DNA of 64,000 nucleotides from an uncultured SAR86 cluster bacterium. GTDB lineage: Bacteria > Pseudomonadota > Gammaproteobacteria > Magnimaribacterales > D2472. Numbering within the stretch: the first letter of the stretch is position 1; each line of letters opens with the position of its first letter. The DNA lies in the NCBI GenBank assembly GCA_902601475.1, contig CACKNK010000002.1, positions 62,001 to 126,000 on the forward strand, given 5' to 3'. Below, piece after piece: positions 21,196-31,639 of this stretch. Both the position numbers and the translations under genes were made by a program. The notes beneath the pieces were generated by a model. The model had not been told where the DNA came from. It was given only the letters and a program-made list of their open reading frames with translations, and did not search any database.

Positions 21196-22737
21196 ATGAC
21201 TAGTGCTAACTTTGAAAAAGCACTTGTTGCCCTAAGTAATAGAAAGTTCTTTAAAAATATTTCAATTTCAAGAGGGATAGAGCGTGAGGCTTTACGTTCA
21301 AATCTCAATGGAGTTATTTCTAAAACCCCGCATCCTAAATCCCTAGGGTCTGCATTAACAAACCCCTTTATAACGACTGATTTTGCTGAGGCGCTGATAG
21401 AAATGGTTACGCCAACTTTTGATACAGTTGAAGGATTACATAGTTTTCTTGAAAATCTGGATTTTTTTGTAAAAGAAAATCTTAATGATGAGATTCTCTG
21501 GAACGCTTCTATGCCATGTGAATTAGGTGATGAAAAACAAATACAAATTGCTGAGTACGGTGTTAGTAATACAGGAAGGTTAAAAAACATATATCGGAGA
21601 GGCTTACGTGAACGCTATGGCTCTGCCATGCAATGTGTTTCTGGAATTCATTACAATTTTTCTCTCTCAAAAAAGAGCTGGCAAGATTTTTTGAATCAAA
21701 ATGAATCTAATCAAGCAGAAATAGATAAAGCTTATTTTGGCCTAATTCGAAATGTTAAAAGGAATTATTGGCTTATTGCATATTTATTTGGAGCCAGCCC
21801 GATATGCCATCAATCATTTCTCCAAAAAAGAGAGCACGAATTAATAGAAACAAAAACGGATCTTTATGCGGAAACATCTACCAGCCTGAGAATGAGCGAC
21901 ATCGGCTATCAGAGTCTTGAACAGGATAATCTGAAAATTTCATATGATGATTTGGATACCTTTGTGTCAGGTTTAGTTGATGGAATTAAAAACCCATCAA
22001 AGAGGTTTGAAAAAATAGGACTCTTTGATAAGCAAAATTATCCGTTACAAATTAGTAATGGAATCCTGCAAATTGAGAATGAGCTTTATGAAGTAGTTAG
22101 GCCAAAAAGAAAGGTTCTTGCTGGAGAGAGACCAGCAAATATTCTAATGTCAAAGGGTGTCGAGTATGTTGAATTTAGAGGATTAGATATTAATCCTTAT
22201 GAACCTGTTGGTATTAGCAAAGAACAAATACAATTTTTGGATCTTTTCTTGCTGCATTGTCTGATTAATGAGTCACCTATGCTTGAAAACAATGAGAGTA
22301 AGATCATAAAGGAAAATAACAGAGCTGTTATATATAAAGGCAGAGATAAACAAACAACAATTTTTATTGAAGGTAAGGAAATATCAATAAATGAAGCAGC
22401 AAAGAATTTACTTGAAGAAATTTTAGCAATAGGCAATGAGATGGCTTTACATGATCAATCTCTAAAAAAATTAACGGAAGAATTTATTCCAACTGTCGGC
22501 CCAATATCTAAAAAGATAATGTCAGATATTTTTGATAATCAAAAAACTCATTGTGAGTTGATTTTGGAATTATCAAAACATCATCATGAAAACAAAAAAT
22601 ATAATGATAGATCTCAATTAGATAACTTTGAAAAGGCTTCAAATCAATCAATTGATGAGCAAACGAAACTCGAAGAAAAAGATAAAATTGATATAATCGA
22701 ATATCTTAACAATTTTAACCAAAGTCTAAGGGGATAG
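21196..22737 (+). CDS. gshA: glutamate-cysteine ligase
   Basis: ORF; SRGIEREALR, GIHYNFSL, VEYVEFRGLDINPYEPVGIS. Confidence 0.93.
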   Translation: MTSANFEKALVALSNRKFFKNISISRGIEREALRSNLNGVISKTPHPKSLGSALTNPFITTDFAEALIEMVTPTFDTVEGLHSFLENLDFFVKENLNDEILWNASMPCELGDEKQIQIAEYGVSNTGRLKNIYRRGLRERYGSAMQCVSGIHYNFSLSKKSWQDFLNQNESNQAEIDKAYFGLIRNVKRNYWLIAYLFGASPICHQSFLQKREHELIETKTDLYAETSTSLRMSDIGYQSLEQDNLKISYDDLDTFVSGLVDGIKNPSKRFEKIGLFDKQNYPLQISNGILQIENELYEVVRPKRKVLAGERPANILMSKGVEYVEFRGLDINPYEPVGISKEQIQFLDLFLLHCLINESPMLENNESKIIKENNRAVIYKGRDKQTTIFIEGKEISINEAAKNLLEEILAIGNEMALHDQSLKKLTEEFIPTVGPISKKIMSDIFDNQKTHCELILELSKHHHENKKYNDRSQLDNFEKASNQSIDEQTKLEEKDKIDIIEYLNNFNQSLRG

Positions 22738-22738
22738 T

Positions 22739-23752
22739 ATGAAGGCGCTTAATTGCATTGAATTAGCTGGTCAGGAAAAATGGTCAGAAACACTTCAATA
22801 TATCGAAGTTGATGACCCGATCCCAGGCAATAATGAAATTTTAATAGGCCTAAAAGCGGCTAGTGTTAATTTCCCTGATGTATTAATGGTTCAAGGCCTG
22901 TACCAATTCCAGCCGCCCATGCCTTTCATTCCAGGTGCGGAAGCAGCGGGTGTTGTGGAGAAAGTTGGATCAGGCGTCACTGACTTTGATGAGGGTGATC
23001 ACGTTTTTGTGATGACAGGAAATGGATGTTTTGCAGAAAAACTAGTTGCAGATCAATCTAGAGTGCAGAAGATCCCAAAAGAAATGGACCTTCAGGTCGC
23101 TGCAGGACTTGCCATGACTTATGGAACTTCACTATATGCACTTAAACAAAGAGCCGACCTTCAGGCAGGAGAAACATTATTGGTTCTTGGAGCAGCAGGT
23201 GGGGTTGGTTTGGCTGCTGTTGAGCTAGGCAAGTCTATGGGTGCAAAGGTTATTGCTGCAGCTTCAACACAGGAAAAGGTAGATATTTGTCTTGAGCATG
23301 GAGCAGATGAAGGGTTTGTTTATAAATCGGGCAATATGAATAGAGACGAACAAAAAGAGTTCTCAAATAAAATTAAAGAACTTACTGGGGGCATGGGTGC
23401 TAATGTGGTTTACGATCCTGTCGGGGGATCCTTTAGTGAGCCTGCTATTCGTGCAACAGCTTGGGAAGGGAGATATTTAGTAATTGGTTTTGCAGCTGGA
23501 GAAATACCAAAGCCACCCCTTAATCTTGCATTGTTAAAAAGTTGTCAAATTGTAGGTGTTTTTTGGGGTGCATGGACTGCAATGTTTCCTAAAGAAAATC
23601 AAGAAAACTTTGAAGAACTTTTTGAGCTTTTAGAAGCAGGCAAAATTAATCCTCGTATAAAAGATAAATTTAAGCTTGAAGATTCAGCAAAAGCAATTGC
23701 GCACCTAGCTGAAAGGAAGGCAACTGGAAAAGTAATTGTTGAAATCGCATAA
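22739..23752 (+). CDS. NADPH:quinone oxidoreductase, zinc-free MDR family
   Basis: ORF; NFPDVLMVQGLYQFQPPMPFIPGAEAAGVV, LGAAGGVGLAAVELGKSMGAKVIAAAS. Confidence 0.92.
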   Translation: MKALNCIELAGQEKWSETLQYIEVDDPIPGNNEILIGLKAASVNFPDVLMVQGLYQFQPPMPFIPGAEAAGVVEKVGSGVTDFDEGDHVFVMTGNGCFAEKLVADQSRVQKIPKEMDLQVAAGLAMTYGTSLYALKQRADLQAGETLLVLGAAGGVGLAAVELGKSMGAKVIAAASTQEKVDICLEHGADEGFVYKSGNMNRDEQKEFSNKIKELTGGMGANVVYDPVGGSFSEPAIRATAWEGRYLVIGFAAGEIPKPPLNLALLKSCQIVGVFWGAWTAMFPKENQENFEELFELLEAGKINPRIKDKFKLEDSAKAIAHLAERKATGKVIVEIA

Positions 23753-24620
23753 ATTAACACTGATTGGTTTTTTGTTCTTATGCATTTCATGCACGAATGA
23801 GTCTGATGAAAAAATGAAAGTAATACATAAAGATAATCCTGACTTTCAAACAGAAGAATATCGAAAGATTTTTCTAGATGGAACTCACAATACCAGAGAG
23901 CTTGGTGGGTATGAAACAACAGATGGAAAAAAAGTTAAATGGGGAGTCTTATATCGGTCTGATAAATTATCTGACCTCTCAACAGATGATCAGGAATACT
24001 TATCATCGCTGGGCATTAAAAATGTTATCGACTTCAGGTCAAGTAATGAAAAATCTGAAGATCCAGACCTAATCCCCGATGGTATGCGATACATCCAATT
24101 ACCGATTGAGGCAGACGGTGCCATTCGACCTAAAGTTGAAGCTATGATGAGAGGCCAAGATCAGGGTGATTTGGGCGAATTGCTTGTTGAAGCAAATGCA
24201 GAATTTGTATCAAAATACAAAGGTGTCTACAAAGACTTCCTTGAAACCCTCGCAAACGAACAAAAACCCTCTCTTTTCCATTGTACAGCCGGAAAAGATC
24301 GAGCTGGATTTGCAGCAGCCATAACGTTGCTAGCTGTTGGCGTCCCAATGGAAACAGTAATAAATGATTACATGAAAACAAATGAATACACCAAAGAATT
24401 CGTTGATGATTACTTAAAGAAGATTAAACTTTACTCCCTTAATCAAGCAGATGTAGACCAATTAAGGCCAATAATGGGCGTGGAAGAAAGATTCATTATT
24501 GCTGCCATGGATAGAATTGTTGAAGATTACGGTTCAATAGAAAACTTTATTGCTGAAGGGCTTGAAATTGACGACGAAACCCTAGGAAAACTTAAAAATT
24601 TTCTCTTAGAGGAATCCTGA
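23736..24620 (+). CDS. tyrosine/serine phosphatase family lipoprotein
   Basis: ORF; N-terminal LIGFLFLCISC lipobox-like, DGTHNTRELGGY, HCTAGKDRAGFAAA (CX5R P-loop). Confidence 0.85.
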   Translation: MLKSHKLTLIGFLFLCISCTNESDEKMKVIHKDNPDFQTEEYRKIFLDGTHNTRELGGYETTDGKKVKWGVLYRSDKLSDLSTDDQEYLSSLGIKNVIDFRSSNEKSEDPDLIPDGMRYIQLPIEADGAIRPKVEAMMRGQDQGDLGELLVEANAEFVSKYKGVYKDFLETLANEQKPSLFHCTAGKDRAGFAAAITLLAVGVPMETVINDYMKTNEYTKEFVDDYLKKIKLYSLNQADVDQLRPIMGVEERFIIAAMDRIVEDYGSIENFIAEGLEIDDETLGKLKNFLLEES

Positions 24621-25265
24621 TTAATAAGCTACTGATTGATAAGTTAGAAGTAAATTCTCTTTAATAAAAGGCGGTCTAAAATAGCCTAAGTATTTTTGAT
24701 CGGGTCCGATCAAAATAATATTATTCATATGATTATCTAAATGATTTGCATGGCCAGAATGATTTTTCTGTTTGGGTGATGTGACCATGACGTCTAGTTG
24801 TGTTGCTAGATTAACCAACATTGGACGAACTGCTACTGCTCCGTAAAAATTTTTATTAAATCCTTTTGCATACATATCGATTTCACTGGGTGTATCGTTT
24901 TCTGGATCAATAGAAATTAAAAGTACCTGCTTATCGCTTAAATCCATACCTTTTTCAGATAATGTCAAAAAAAGTTCCCTAATCATGGACATAGAAACAG
25001 GGCATTCGTCTGGGCAATTAGTAAAACCAAAATAAACTAGCGTCCATTTATCCTTTAAAAAGTCCTTAGTAATCTTGGTATTATTTGAAGAGATGAATTC
25101 AAAATTAGAAATCTCCTTAGGCTGACTAAGTGAATAATAACCGTTCACCAAAAGTTCGCTCCTGGAAAGTTCGCGTGGTGTTGTTAGTTTATTTACAAAT
25201 AAAGTCAGGACAGTAGCCATAAATAAAATTATTAAAATGATTGAGATCGAAATATTTCTGTTCAT
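24621..25265 (-). CDS. SCO1/SenC copper chaperone
   Basis: ORF; VYFGFTNCPDECPVSMSMI, SIDPENDTP; upstream in cytochrome oxidase cluster. Confidence 0.92.
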   Translation of the reverse strand: MNRNISISIILIILFMATVLTLFVNKLTTPRELSRSELLVNGYYSLSQPKEISNFEFISSNNTKITKDFLKDKWTLVYFGFTNCPDECPVSMSMIRELFLTLSEKGMDLSDKQVLLISIDPENDTPSEIDMYAKGFNKNFYGAVAVRPMLVNLATQLDVMVTSPKQKNHSGHANHLDNHMNNIILIGPDQKYLGYFRPPFIKENLLLTYQSVAY

Positions 25266-26134
25266 AACATGAAATGATCAATTAATAATGCTAAAAAAAT
25301 AAGAAAAATATAATAAATTGAATATTGAAATGTTGGCATGGCAAGACTATTTGAATCATCAACATACAAACTAAATGCATACCATAAAAAAATTAATCCA
25401 AGCACAAGAGCTGAAACTAAATAAAATGCTCCGGACATCATTACAAAATAGGGAAATAGACTCACCAACAGCATGATGATCGTATAAAGAATAATTTGTA
25501 ATTTTGTAAACGAAATGCCATGTGTAACTGGAAGCATTGGGATATTTTCTTTGGCATATTCATCTTTTCTATGAATAGCTAAAGCCCAAAAATGTGGTGG
25601 CGTCCACGCAAAAATAATCAACACCAGCAAAAGAGCGTTAGGATCTATGCTCCCTGTAATAGAACTCCAACCCAAAAGAGGAGGCGCAGCTCCGGCAAGG
25701 CCACCGATCACTATGTTTTGAGGCGTTGCTCTTTTTAAAAAAACTGTATAAATAATTGCATAGCCTATCAATGAAGCAATTGTTAGATATGCTGTCAGCG
25801 CATTTACATATCTGTACAAAATGGCATAGCCAATTAAGCCGATGACAATAGCAAATGAGATTGCTTTGCTGGAAGAAATTTCTCCTTGAGGTATTGGTCT
25901 TTCACTTGTTCTTGACATATTAGCATCAACTTTTTGATCAACCACTTGATTAATGGCAGCGGCAGAGGCTGCACATAAACCAATACCTATGAGTGAAATT
26001 AAAATTAATAATGGATTGAAGTTAGATCCGTTAGTTGCCAATAATGATCCGATTAATGAAGTTATTAGCATCATAAAAACAACATTTGGTTTACATAGAT
26101 GATAGTAACTTCTGAGTATGCTCATTTTTTCCAA
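25262..26134 (-). CDS. cyoE: protoheme IX farnesyltransferase
   Basis: ORF; NQVVDQKVDANMSRTSERPIPQGEIS, WTPPHFWALAIHRKDEYA. Confidence 0.95.
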   Translation of the reverse strand: MEKMSILRSYYHLCKPNVVFMMLITSLIGSLLATNGSNFNPLLILISLIGIGLCAASAAAINQVVDQKVDANMSRTSERPIPQGEISSSKAISFAIVIGLIGYAILYRYVNALTAYLTIASLIGYAIIYTVFLKRATPQNIVIGGLAGAAPPLLGWSSITGSIDPNALLLVLIIFAWTPPHFWALAIHRKDEYAKENIPMLPVTHGISFTKLQIILYTIIMLLVSLFPYFVMMSGAFYLVSALVLGLIFLWYAFSLYVDDSNSLAMPTFQYSIYYIFLIFLALLIDHFML

Positions 26135-27084
26135 GCTAGCATATTTATATAGAGAGTTGTTAATAATAACAGTGCTGCGACTAAATTATGAGCAATCGCA
26201 ATATAAAGTGGTAATACATAAACCACATTCATTATCCCAAGAGATATTTGAGTAAGCAGAACGATTCCTAAAGTCGATGCGAGAGGTGCGGCACTAGAGA
26301 ACCACAACTTAGAAATTAATATTAGAAAAATAATTGTTAGGAATATTGCTGTTATGCGATGGGAATAGTGAATCGCAACCCTTGCTTCATTATCTAAAAG
26401 GCCATAAAGATAGTTTGGTCCAACCTCTTGAGCAAGATTAAATCCAGCTGAAAAATCCATATCGGGTATAAAACTGCCTTGGCAAGTTGGAAAATCTGGA
26501 CATGCCAATGAGGCATAATTTGTTGAAGTCCATGCCCCAAGAAAAATTTGAATGACCAAAACAAACAAAGCAAGCATTGCTAGATTTTTTAAGTGACCAA
26601 TTTGAAAGTTTTTGAAAAAATTAGAATTTTTAATGTACAAATAAAAAAATGTGGAAAGAGTAATAAAACCTCCAAATAGATGAGTAGTTACTATGATGGG
26701 CAGCAGCTTAAGGCTTACAGTTAAATAGCCAAATAATCCTTGGCAGCAGATGAATATCAATAAAAAAATTGAAATTCTTTTGTTTTGTTTATCTTCGGTT
26801 CTGTGGGTTAAGTACACAATAAAAATTGCCAGCAAACCAAGTGCAGCTGCAAAATATCTATGAACAACCTCTGGAATAGCTTTATCTATCTCATAAGGAA
26901 ATGCTGGATATCTTTGCTCAGCGAGAGCAACTTCTGCCTCAGTAGTTGGAAAAAAAACAAAGCCATAACATCCTGGCCAGTCAGGACATCCCAGCCCAGC
27001 ATCAACTAATCTGGTCCAAGCGCCCAGAGCTATAACCACGAAAGCAAATAGAATTCCGAAGAGAGATACATTTTTTATATTCAT
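26122..27084 (-). CDS. ctaA: heme A synthase (CtaA/COX15 family)
   Basis: ORF; GAWTRLVDAGLGCPDWPGCYG, EVVHRYFAA, CPDFPTCQG, IHYSHRI. Confidence 0.93.
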   Translation of the reverse strand: MNIKNVSLFGILFAFVVIALGAWTRLVDAGLGCPDWPGCYGFVFFPTTEAEVALAEQRYPAFPYEIDKAIPEVVHRYFAAALGLLAIFIVYLTHRTEDKQNKRISIFLLIFICCQGLFGYLTVSLKLLPIIVTTHLFGGFITLSTFFYLYIKNSNFFKNFQIGHLKNLAMLALFVLVIQIFLGAWTSTNYASLACPDFPTCQGSFIPDMDFSAGFNLAQEVGPNYLYGLLDNEARVAIHYSHRITAIFLTIIFLILISKLWFSSAAPLASTLGIVLLTQISLGIMNVVYVLPLYIAIAHNLVAALLLLTTLYINMLAWKK

Positions 27085-27623
27085 ATGAGCACCTTTAAAT
27101 CTTTTAGGATTAACTTTGGATCCATTGAGGCATCAAAAAACATTACTGCCCGACCGTATGGATCTATTACAAAAATTCGAGGGGTTGAGAAATAATCTGT
27201 AGTATTTTTTTCAATTTGATTTATGAACCCGTCATTTACATCATTAAAAATTTCTATACGCGGAAAATCATCTAATAATTTTGCATTTGGTTGAAAAGAC
27301 TTTGATTGAACAAAAATTCTTTTAAGCTTGAATATATCTCTGTTAAGAGCAACATTTAACTGTCGCATTAAATAAAGTGCATTCTCAAAATTAAGATCAT
27401 TATTGTAATAAACACCCAGTACCCACTTACCATCCTCAAATTCAATTTCAGATCCGCTCTCATCAACTAACGACCTTGGATCAACTTCAAAATAACTATC
27501 AAAAAAAGTTCCGTTATTTTTTGTATTCTCAGGTGAGTACCCAAGGTTAAATGCTAGCGTTGATCCAATAATTACAATTAGTGGCGTTACTAATAGAAAA
27601 ATTAAAAAAATCCGATTATTCAT
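27081..27623 (-). CDS. conserved membrane-anchored protein, possibly thioredoxin-fold, between SURF1 and CtaA
   Basis: ORF; single N-terminal TM, DGKWVLGVYYN, STPRIFVIDPYGRAVMFFD reminiscent of Sco-like proteins but lacking CxxxC. Confidence 0.65.
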   Translation of the reverse strand: MNNRIFLIFLLVTPLIVIIGSTLAFNLGYSPENTKNNGTFFDSYFEVDPRSLVDESGSEIEFEDGKWVLGVYYNNDLNFENALYLMRQLNVALNRDIFKLKRIFVQSKSFQPNAKLLDDFPRIEIFNDVNDGFINQIEKNTTDYFSTPRIFVIDPYGRAVMFFDASMDPKLILKDLKVLI

Positions 27624-28311
27624 TTTCGTTCCTATTTATTGTAAAAAAATACATTGCTGCAAGGACTATTGTCATGACAAACCACTGAAAAGCGTACCCA
27701 AAATGCCTAGTAGATGAAATGGTAAAGGGGACAATTTCTTGAAAAGTTAATACTTCCCGATGATTTGCATCTAGGTGTAAAAAGAAATCTTCGACTGATT
27801 CTGAATACTGTTTGCTATAAAAATTTGTGTCTCTTAGCTGGCTAATTTTAGGCCAACTTTCAGTAATAAGATTATCTCCAAAGGTAATATTTCTTTCCGG
27901 GCGATAGATTATTCCTGTAATTGTCTTTGATTTAGATGTTACATCAAGGATTGGGGATAATTGACTCATATCCGCTTTTGATAACCACCCTCTATTTACC
28001 ATGATTAGTCGATCATCCGAAAAAATAAATGGCGTATAAACTTTATATCCTGGTTTACCATCCAAAAGCTGATTGTCAAAAAGTATTTGTCTTGAGGAAT
28101 CAAACCTTCCCTCAATAGAAACATTGGACCACGTCTGAAGTGATTGAGAATATGGGATGCTCGGTTTATAAGCATAAAATTCTTTTTCTTCTTGTGCTTT
28201 AAGGTTACCTTTATAAACCTGCCAAATTCCAAGGGAGAAGAATACTATTATAAAAAAGAAGCTAAAAACTGATAAAGCTGAATTTTTTTTTATTAATTCT
28301 AAATAATTCAT
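27616..28311 (-). CDS. SURF1 family cytochrome oxidase assembly protein
   Basis: ORF; SLGIWQVYKGNLKAQEEKE, VNRGWL, RHFGYAFQWFVM. Confidence 0.88.
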   Translation of the reverse strand: MNYLELIKKNSALSVFSFFFIIVFFSLGIWQVYKGNLKAQEEKEFYAYKPSIPYSQSLQTWSNVSIEGRFDSSRQILFDNQLLDGKPGYKVYTPFIFSDDRLIMVNRGWLSKADMSQLSPILDVTSKSKTITGIIYRPERNITFGDNLITESWPKISQLRDTNFYSKQYSESVEDFFLHLDANHREVLTFQEIVPFTISSTRHFGYAFQWFVMTIVLAAMYFFTINRNENE

Positions 28312-28336
28312 TATAGGTTTAAGTTACAATCAAATA

Positions 28337-28549
28337 ATGTGGTTGAAGCCTGCTATATTCATCTTAATTATTTTAATACTTCTAAGTTTAACGAGTGGTC
28401 TGTTCTTTCTGTTCAAAGACAGAGGTAATAGCAAAGGAACAGTAATAAGCTTGGGTGTTAGAGTATCACTGGCTGCCTTGCTTCTTATATTAGTAGCTTA
28501 TGGCTTGTATACCGGAGAACTTGGCAACTCAGTGCCGTGGGGCTCTTAA
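28337..28549 (+). CDS. DUF2909 family two-TM protein
   Basis: 70-aa ORF with two TM segments, DRGNSKGTVISLGVRVSLAALLLILVAYGLYTG, within cox cluster. Confidence 0.75.
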   Translation: MWLKPAIFILIILILLSLTSGLFFLFKDRGNSKGTVISLGVRVSLAALLLILVAYGLYTGELGNSVPWGS

Positions 28550-29460
28550 AGTATATAAACAAACATAAATAGCATCACCCAAACAACATCAACAAAATGC
28601 CAGTACCATGATGCTGCTTCAAAACCAAAGTGCTCATGAGGGTCTGGTTTAAAGTGATTATAAAAAACTGATCTAATCAGCATCACTGAAAGCATCAAAC
28701 CGCCCATCATCACATGAAAGCCGTGGAATCCTGTTAGCATGAAGAAAGTTGACCCATAAATTCCAGAATTTAAGGTTAGGCCATAGTGTTCGTATGCTTC
28801 GTAATATTCAAGCGCTTGAAGAAAAACAAAAAATATTGCAAGTGAGACGGTAACGCCCAGCCAAATATTAAACTTATTTTTATTTGCAGCCTTTAAATTA
28901 ATATGAGCCATATGAACTGTTACGCTAGAGCTTAGAAGAACGATTGTGTTCCACAATGGAAGCCAGGTTAGTATTTTGTCCCATCCTGGAAAACTCATGC
29001 TTTTTTCAGGAACTGTGTAAGCAGCACCCAGATCTGGAGTGGTCAAAAGCGGCCAAGTTGACTGAAAATTTTCCCATAGCATATTTGCTAACCCTTTTTC
29101 TCCCTCGCCACCAAGCCATGGAACTGAAAATGTTCTTACATAAAATAATGCACCAAAAAATGCTGCGAAAAACATCACTTCTGAAAAAATGAACCATGCC
29201 ATTCCGTAAACAAATGATTGATTTAGCTGAGCACTATCTAGTCCTGCTAAATGTTCTTGAACAACTTTTCGAAACCAAAAGAATAAGGTAGCACCAAAAG
29301 ATGCCAGCCCAGCATAAAGTATGTACTTAGCCATGCTGTCAGGCTGTCCCAATGCATTGATGGTGCTGGCAGCACCCATAACTAGAATAAATAAAGAAGT
29401 CGCAGCATAAATTGGAAACCTGCTCTGCTCTGGTACATAGTATTTTTCGTAAGTGCTCAT
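28546..29460 (-). CDS. ctaE: cytochrome c oxidase subunit III
   Basis: ORF; FIFSEVMFFAAFFGALFY, FFMLTGFHGFHVMMGGLML, WYWHFVDVVWVMLF. Confidence 0.95.
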   Translation of the reverse strand: MSTYEKYYVPEQSRFPIYAATSLFILVMGAASTINALGQPDSMAKYILYAGLASFGATLFFWFRKVVQEHLAGLDSAQLNQSFVYGMAWFIFSEVMFFAAFFGALFYVRTFSVPWLGGEGEKGLANMLWENFQSTWPLLTTPDLGAAYTVPEKSMSFPGWDKILTWLPLWNTIVLLSSSVTVHMAHINLKAANKNKFNIWLGVTVSLAIFFVFLQALEYYEAYEHYGLTLNSGIYGSTFFMLTGFHGFHVMMGGLMLSVMLIRSVFYNHFKPDPHEHFGFEAASWYWHFVDVVWVMLFMFVYIL

Positions 29461-29462
29461 TT

Positions 29463-30047
29463 CTAACTCCCCATTGAGTGATGATCTTCACCATGCTCAT
29501 GCATGTAACTAGCTAATTCATCTAAATTATCTTCGGTAACATCGAAGATTGTGTACGAAAGAACAATATTATTAATATTGTCTGGTAATTCATTATCAAA
29601 AATAAGTCTGACTGGTAGCAGAGCTTCTTCACCTGGCTTTAAAATTTGTTGCTCAAAGCAAAAACATTCCAATTTTTTTAAATGTGCAGCTGCATTCGAT
29701 GGTGCAACGCTTGGAATAGCTTGAGCCACCATTGCTTTGCTGGTTGTATTTTTAACATAGTAGGTGGCTGTGTAATATTTACCAGTTGTTATGTTTATAA
29801 CCTCATCAGAGGGACCAAAATCCCACGGCATCTGTTCGTTATTATGAGAAACAAATTGAACAGTAATATCTCTACCCTCTGAAATATCGCTTTCGACAAT
29901 TCTGGATGGAGATAAATCAATCTTTCCATTCAGTCCAGTAACTTCGCAGAAGACATCATAAAGAGGGACCAAGGCAAAAGAAAAGAAAAACATGCCCAGC
30001 ACTGCAAGTGAAAGCATCTTGATCGTCTTTTTGCCACCCTCGTTCAT
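29463..30047 (-). CDS. ctaG: cytochrome c oxidase assembly protein CtaG/Cox11
   Basis: ORF; FFSFALVPLYDVFCEVTGLNG, KLECFCFEQQ. Confidence 0.93.
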   Translation of the reverse strand: MNEGGKKTIKMLSLAVLGMFFFSFALVPLYDVFCEVTGLNGKIDLSPSRIVESDISEGRDITVQFVSHNNEQMPWDFGPSDEVINITTGKYYTATYYVKNTTSKAMVAQAIPSVAPSNAAAHLKKLECFCFEQQILKPGEEALLPVRLIFDNELPDNINNIVLSYTIFDVTEDNLDELASYMHEHGEDHHSMGS

Positions 30048-30049
30048 GA

Positions 30050-31630
30050 TTACTTAACTTCTGGTGGTGTTGAAAATGTGTGATATGGAGGAGGAGAATC
30101 AACTGTCCATTCTAAACCTTGAGCTCCCTCCCAGACTTCAGGAGTAGCCTTCTTACCGCCCATAACTGTTCTTACAACAATAAATAGGAAGAGTATTTGA
30201 GAAGCACCGAACAAGAAAGCTCCAACAGTAGATACCATATTCCAGTCCGCAAACTGAAGCGCGTAATCAGGAATCCTTCTAGGCATTCCAGCTAACCCAA
30301 TAAAGTGCTGTGGGAAAAATGTAACGTTTACACCAATAAAAGAAAGCCAAAAGTGCAAGCGACCTAGTCTTTCGTCATACATGTTTCCACACCATTTAGG
30401 AAGCCAGTAATATACTGCAGCCATAATTGAAAATATTGCTCCGGGTACGAGTACATAGTGGAAATGAGCGACAACAAAATATGTATCATGATATTGAAAA
30501 TCAGCAGGTGTAATAGCAAGCATTAGCCCAGAAAACCCGCCGATTGTAAATAGAACAACGAATGCTATTGCAAACAACATTGGTGTTTCGTAAGTTATTG
30601 AGCCCCTAAACATGGTTGCAACCCAATTAAAGACCTTAACTCCTGTAGGAACTGCGATTAGCATGGTTGCCCACATAAAAAATAGTTCAGCTGCTAGTGG
30701 CATTCCAACAGTGAACATATGATGAGCCCAAACAACGAAAGAAAGAATAGCAATTGAAACCATTGCCCAAACCATTGACGAGTAACCGAAAAGCTCTTTC
30801 CTAGAGAAAGTAGAAATTATGTGCGAAACAATTCCGAAGGCCGGCAATATCATTATGTAAACCTCAGGGTGACCAAAGAACCAGAAAATGTGTTGAAAAA
30901 GGACTGGGTCTCCACCACCTGCAGCATTGAAGAAACTAGTTCCAAAGTGGATATCCATCAGCATCATGGTTACTGCTCCTGCTAGGACAGGCATAACTGC
31001 TATCAACAAATATGCTGTTATGAGCCATGACCAAACAAATAATGGCATCTTCATTAAAGTCATTCCTGGAGCTCTCATATTCATAATAGTTACAATCACA
31101 TTAATAGCTCCCATAATTGATGAGGCTCCGAGAATATGAACAGAAAAAATGAAAAAAGTAACACTGGGTGGTGCATATGTTGTGGATAATGGAGCATAGA
31201 AAGTCCAACCAAAATTAGGTGCCCCTCCCTCCATAAATAAAGATGAAAGCATCATCAAAAAGGCAAAAGGCAAAATCCAAAAACTCAAATTATTCATTCT
31301 AGGTAGTGCCATATCTGGGGCACCAACCATCATAGGAACAAGCCAATTTGCTAGCCCTACAAAAGCTGGCATCACTGCTCCAAAGACCATTATTAGGCCA
31401 TGCAGTGTAAGCATCTGGTTATAAAATTCTGGCTCTACGATTTGCATACCAGGCTGAAATAACTCTGCTCTAATTACCAGAGCCATTGCTCCGCCAATTA
31501 AGAACATCGCAAAGCTAAACCAAAGGTATAAAGTACCAATATCTTTATGATTTGTGGTGAATAACCATCGGGTTAAGCCTTTTGCAGGACCGTGATGGTG
31601 ATCATCATGAGATTCAATAACTGCGCTCAT
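30050..31630 (-). CDS. ctaD: cytochrome c oxidase subunit I
   Basis: [55 protein letters not shown]. Confidence 0.98.
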   Translation of the reverse strand: MSAVIESHDDHHHGPAKGLTRWLFTTNHKDIGTLYLWFSFAMFLIGGAMALVIRAELFQPGMQIVEPEFYNQMLTLHGLIMVFGAVMPAFVGLANWLVPMMVGAPDMALPRMNNLSFWILPFAFLMMLSSLFMEGGAPNFGWTFYAPLSTTYAPPSVTFFIFSVHILGASSIMGAINVIVTIMNMRAPGMTLMKMPLFVWSWLITAYLLIAVMPVLAGAVTMMLMDIHFGTSFFNAAGGGDPVLFQHIFWFFGHPEVYIMILPAFGIVSHIISTFSRKELFGYSSMVWAMVSIAILSFVVWAHHMFTVGMPLAAELFFMWATMLIAVPTGVKVFNWVATMFRGSITYETPMLFAIAFVVLFTIGGFSGLMLAITPADFQYHDTYFVVAHFHYVLVPGAIFSIMAAVYYWLPKWCGNMYDERLGRLHFWLSFIGVNVTFFPQHFIGLAGMPRRIPDYALQFADWNMVSTVGAFLFGASQILFLFIVVRTVMGGKKATPEVWEGAQGLEWTVDSPPPYHTFSTPPEVK

Positions 31631-31639
31631 ATTTACTTC

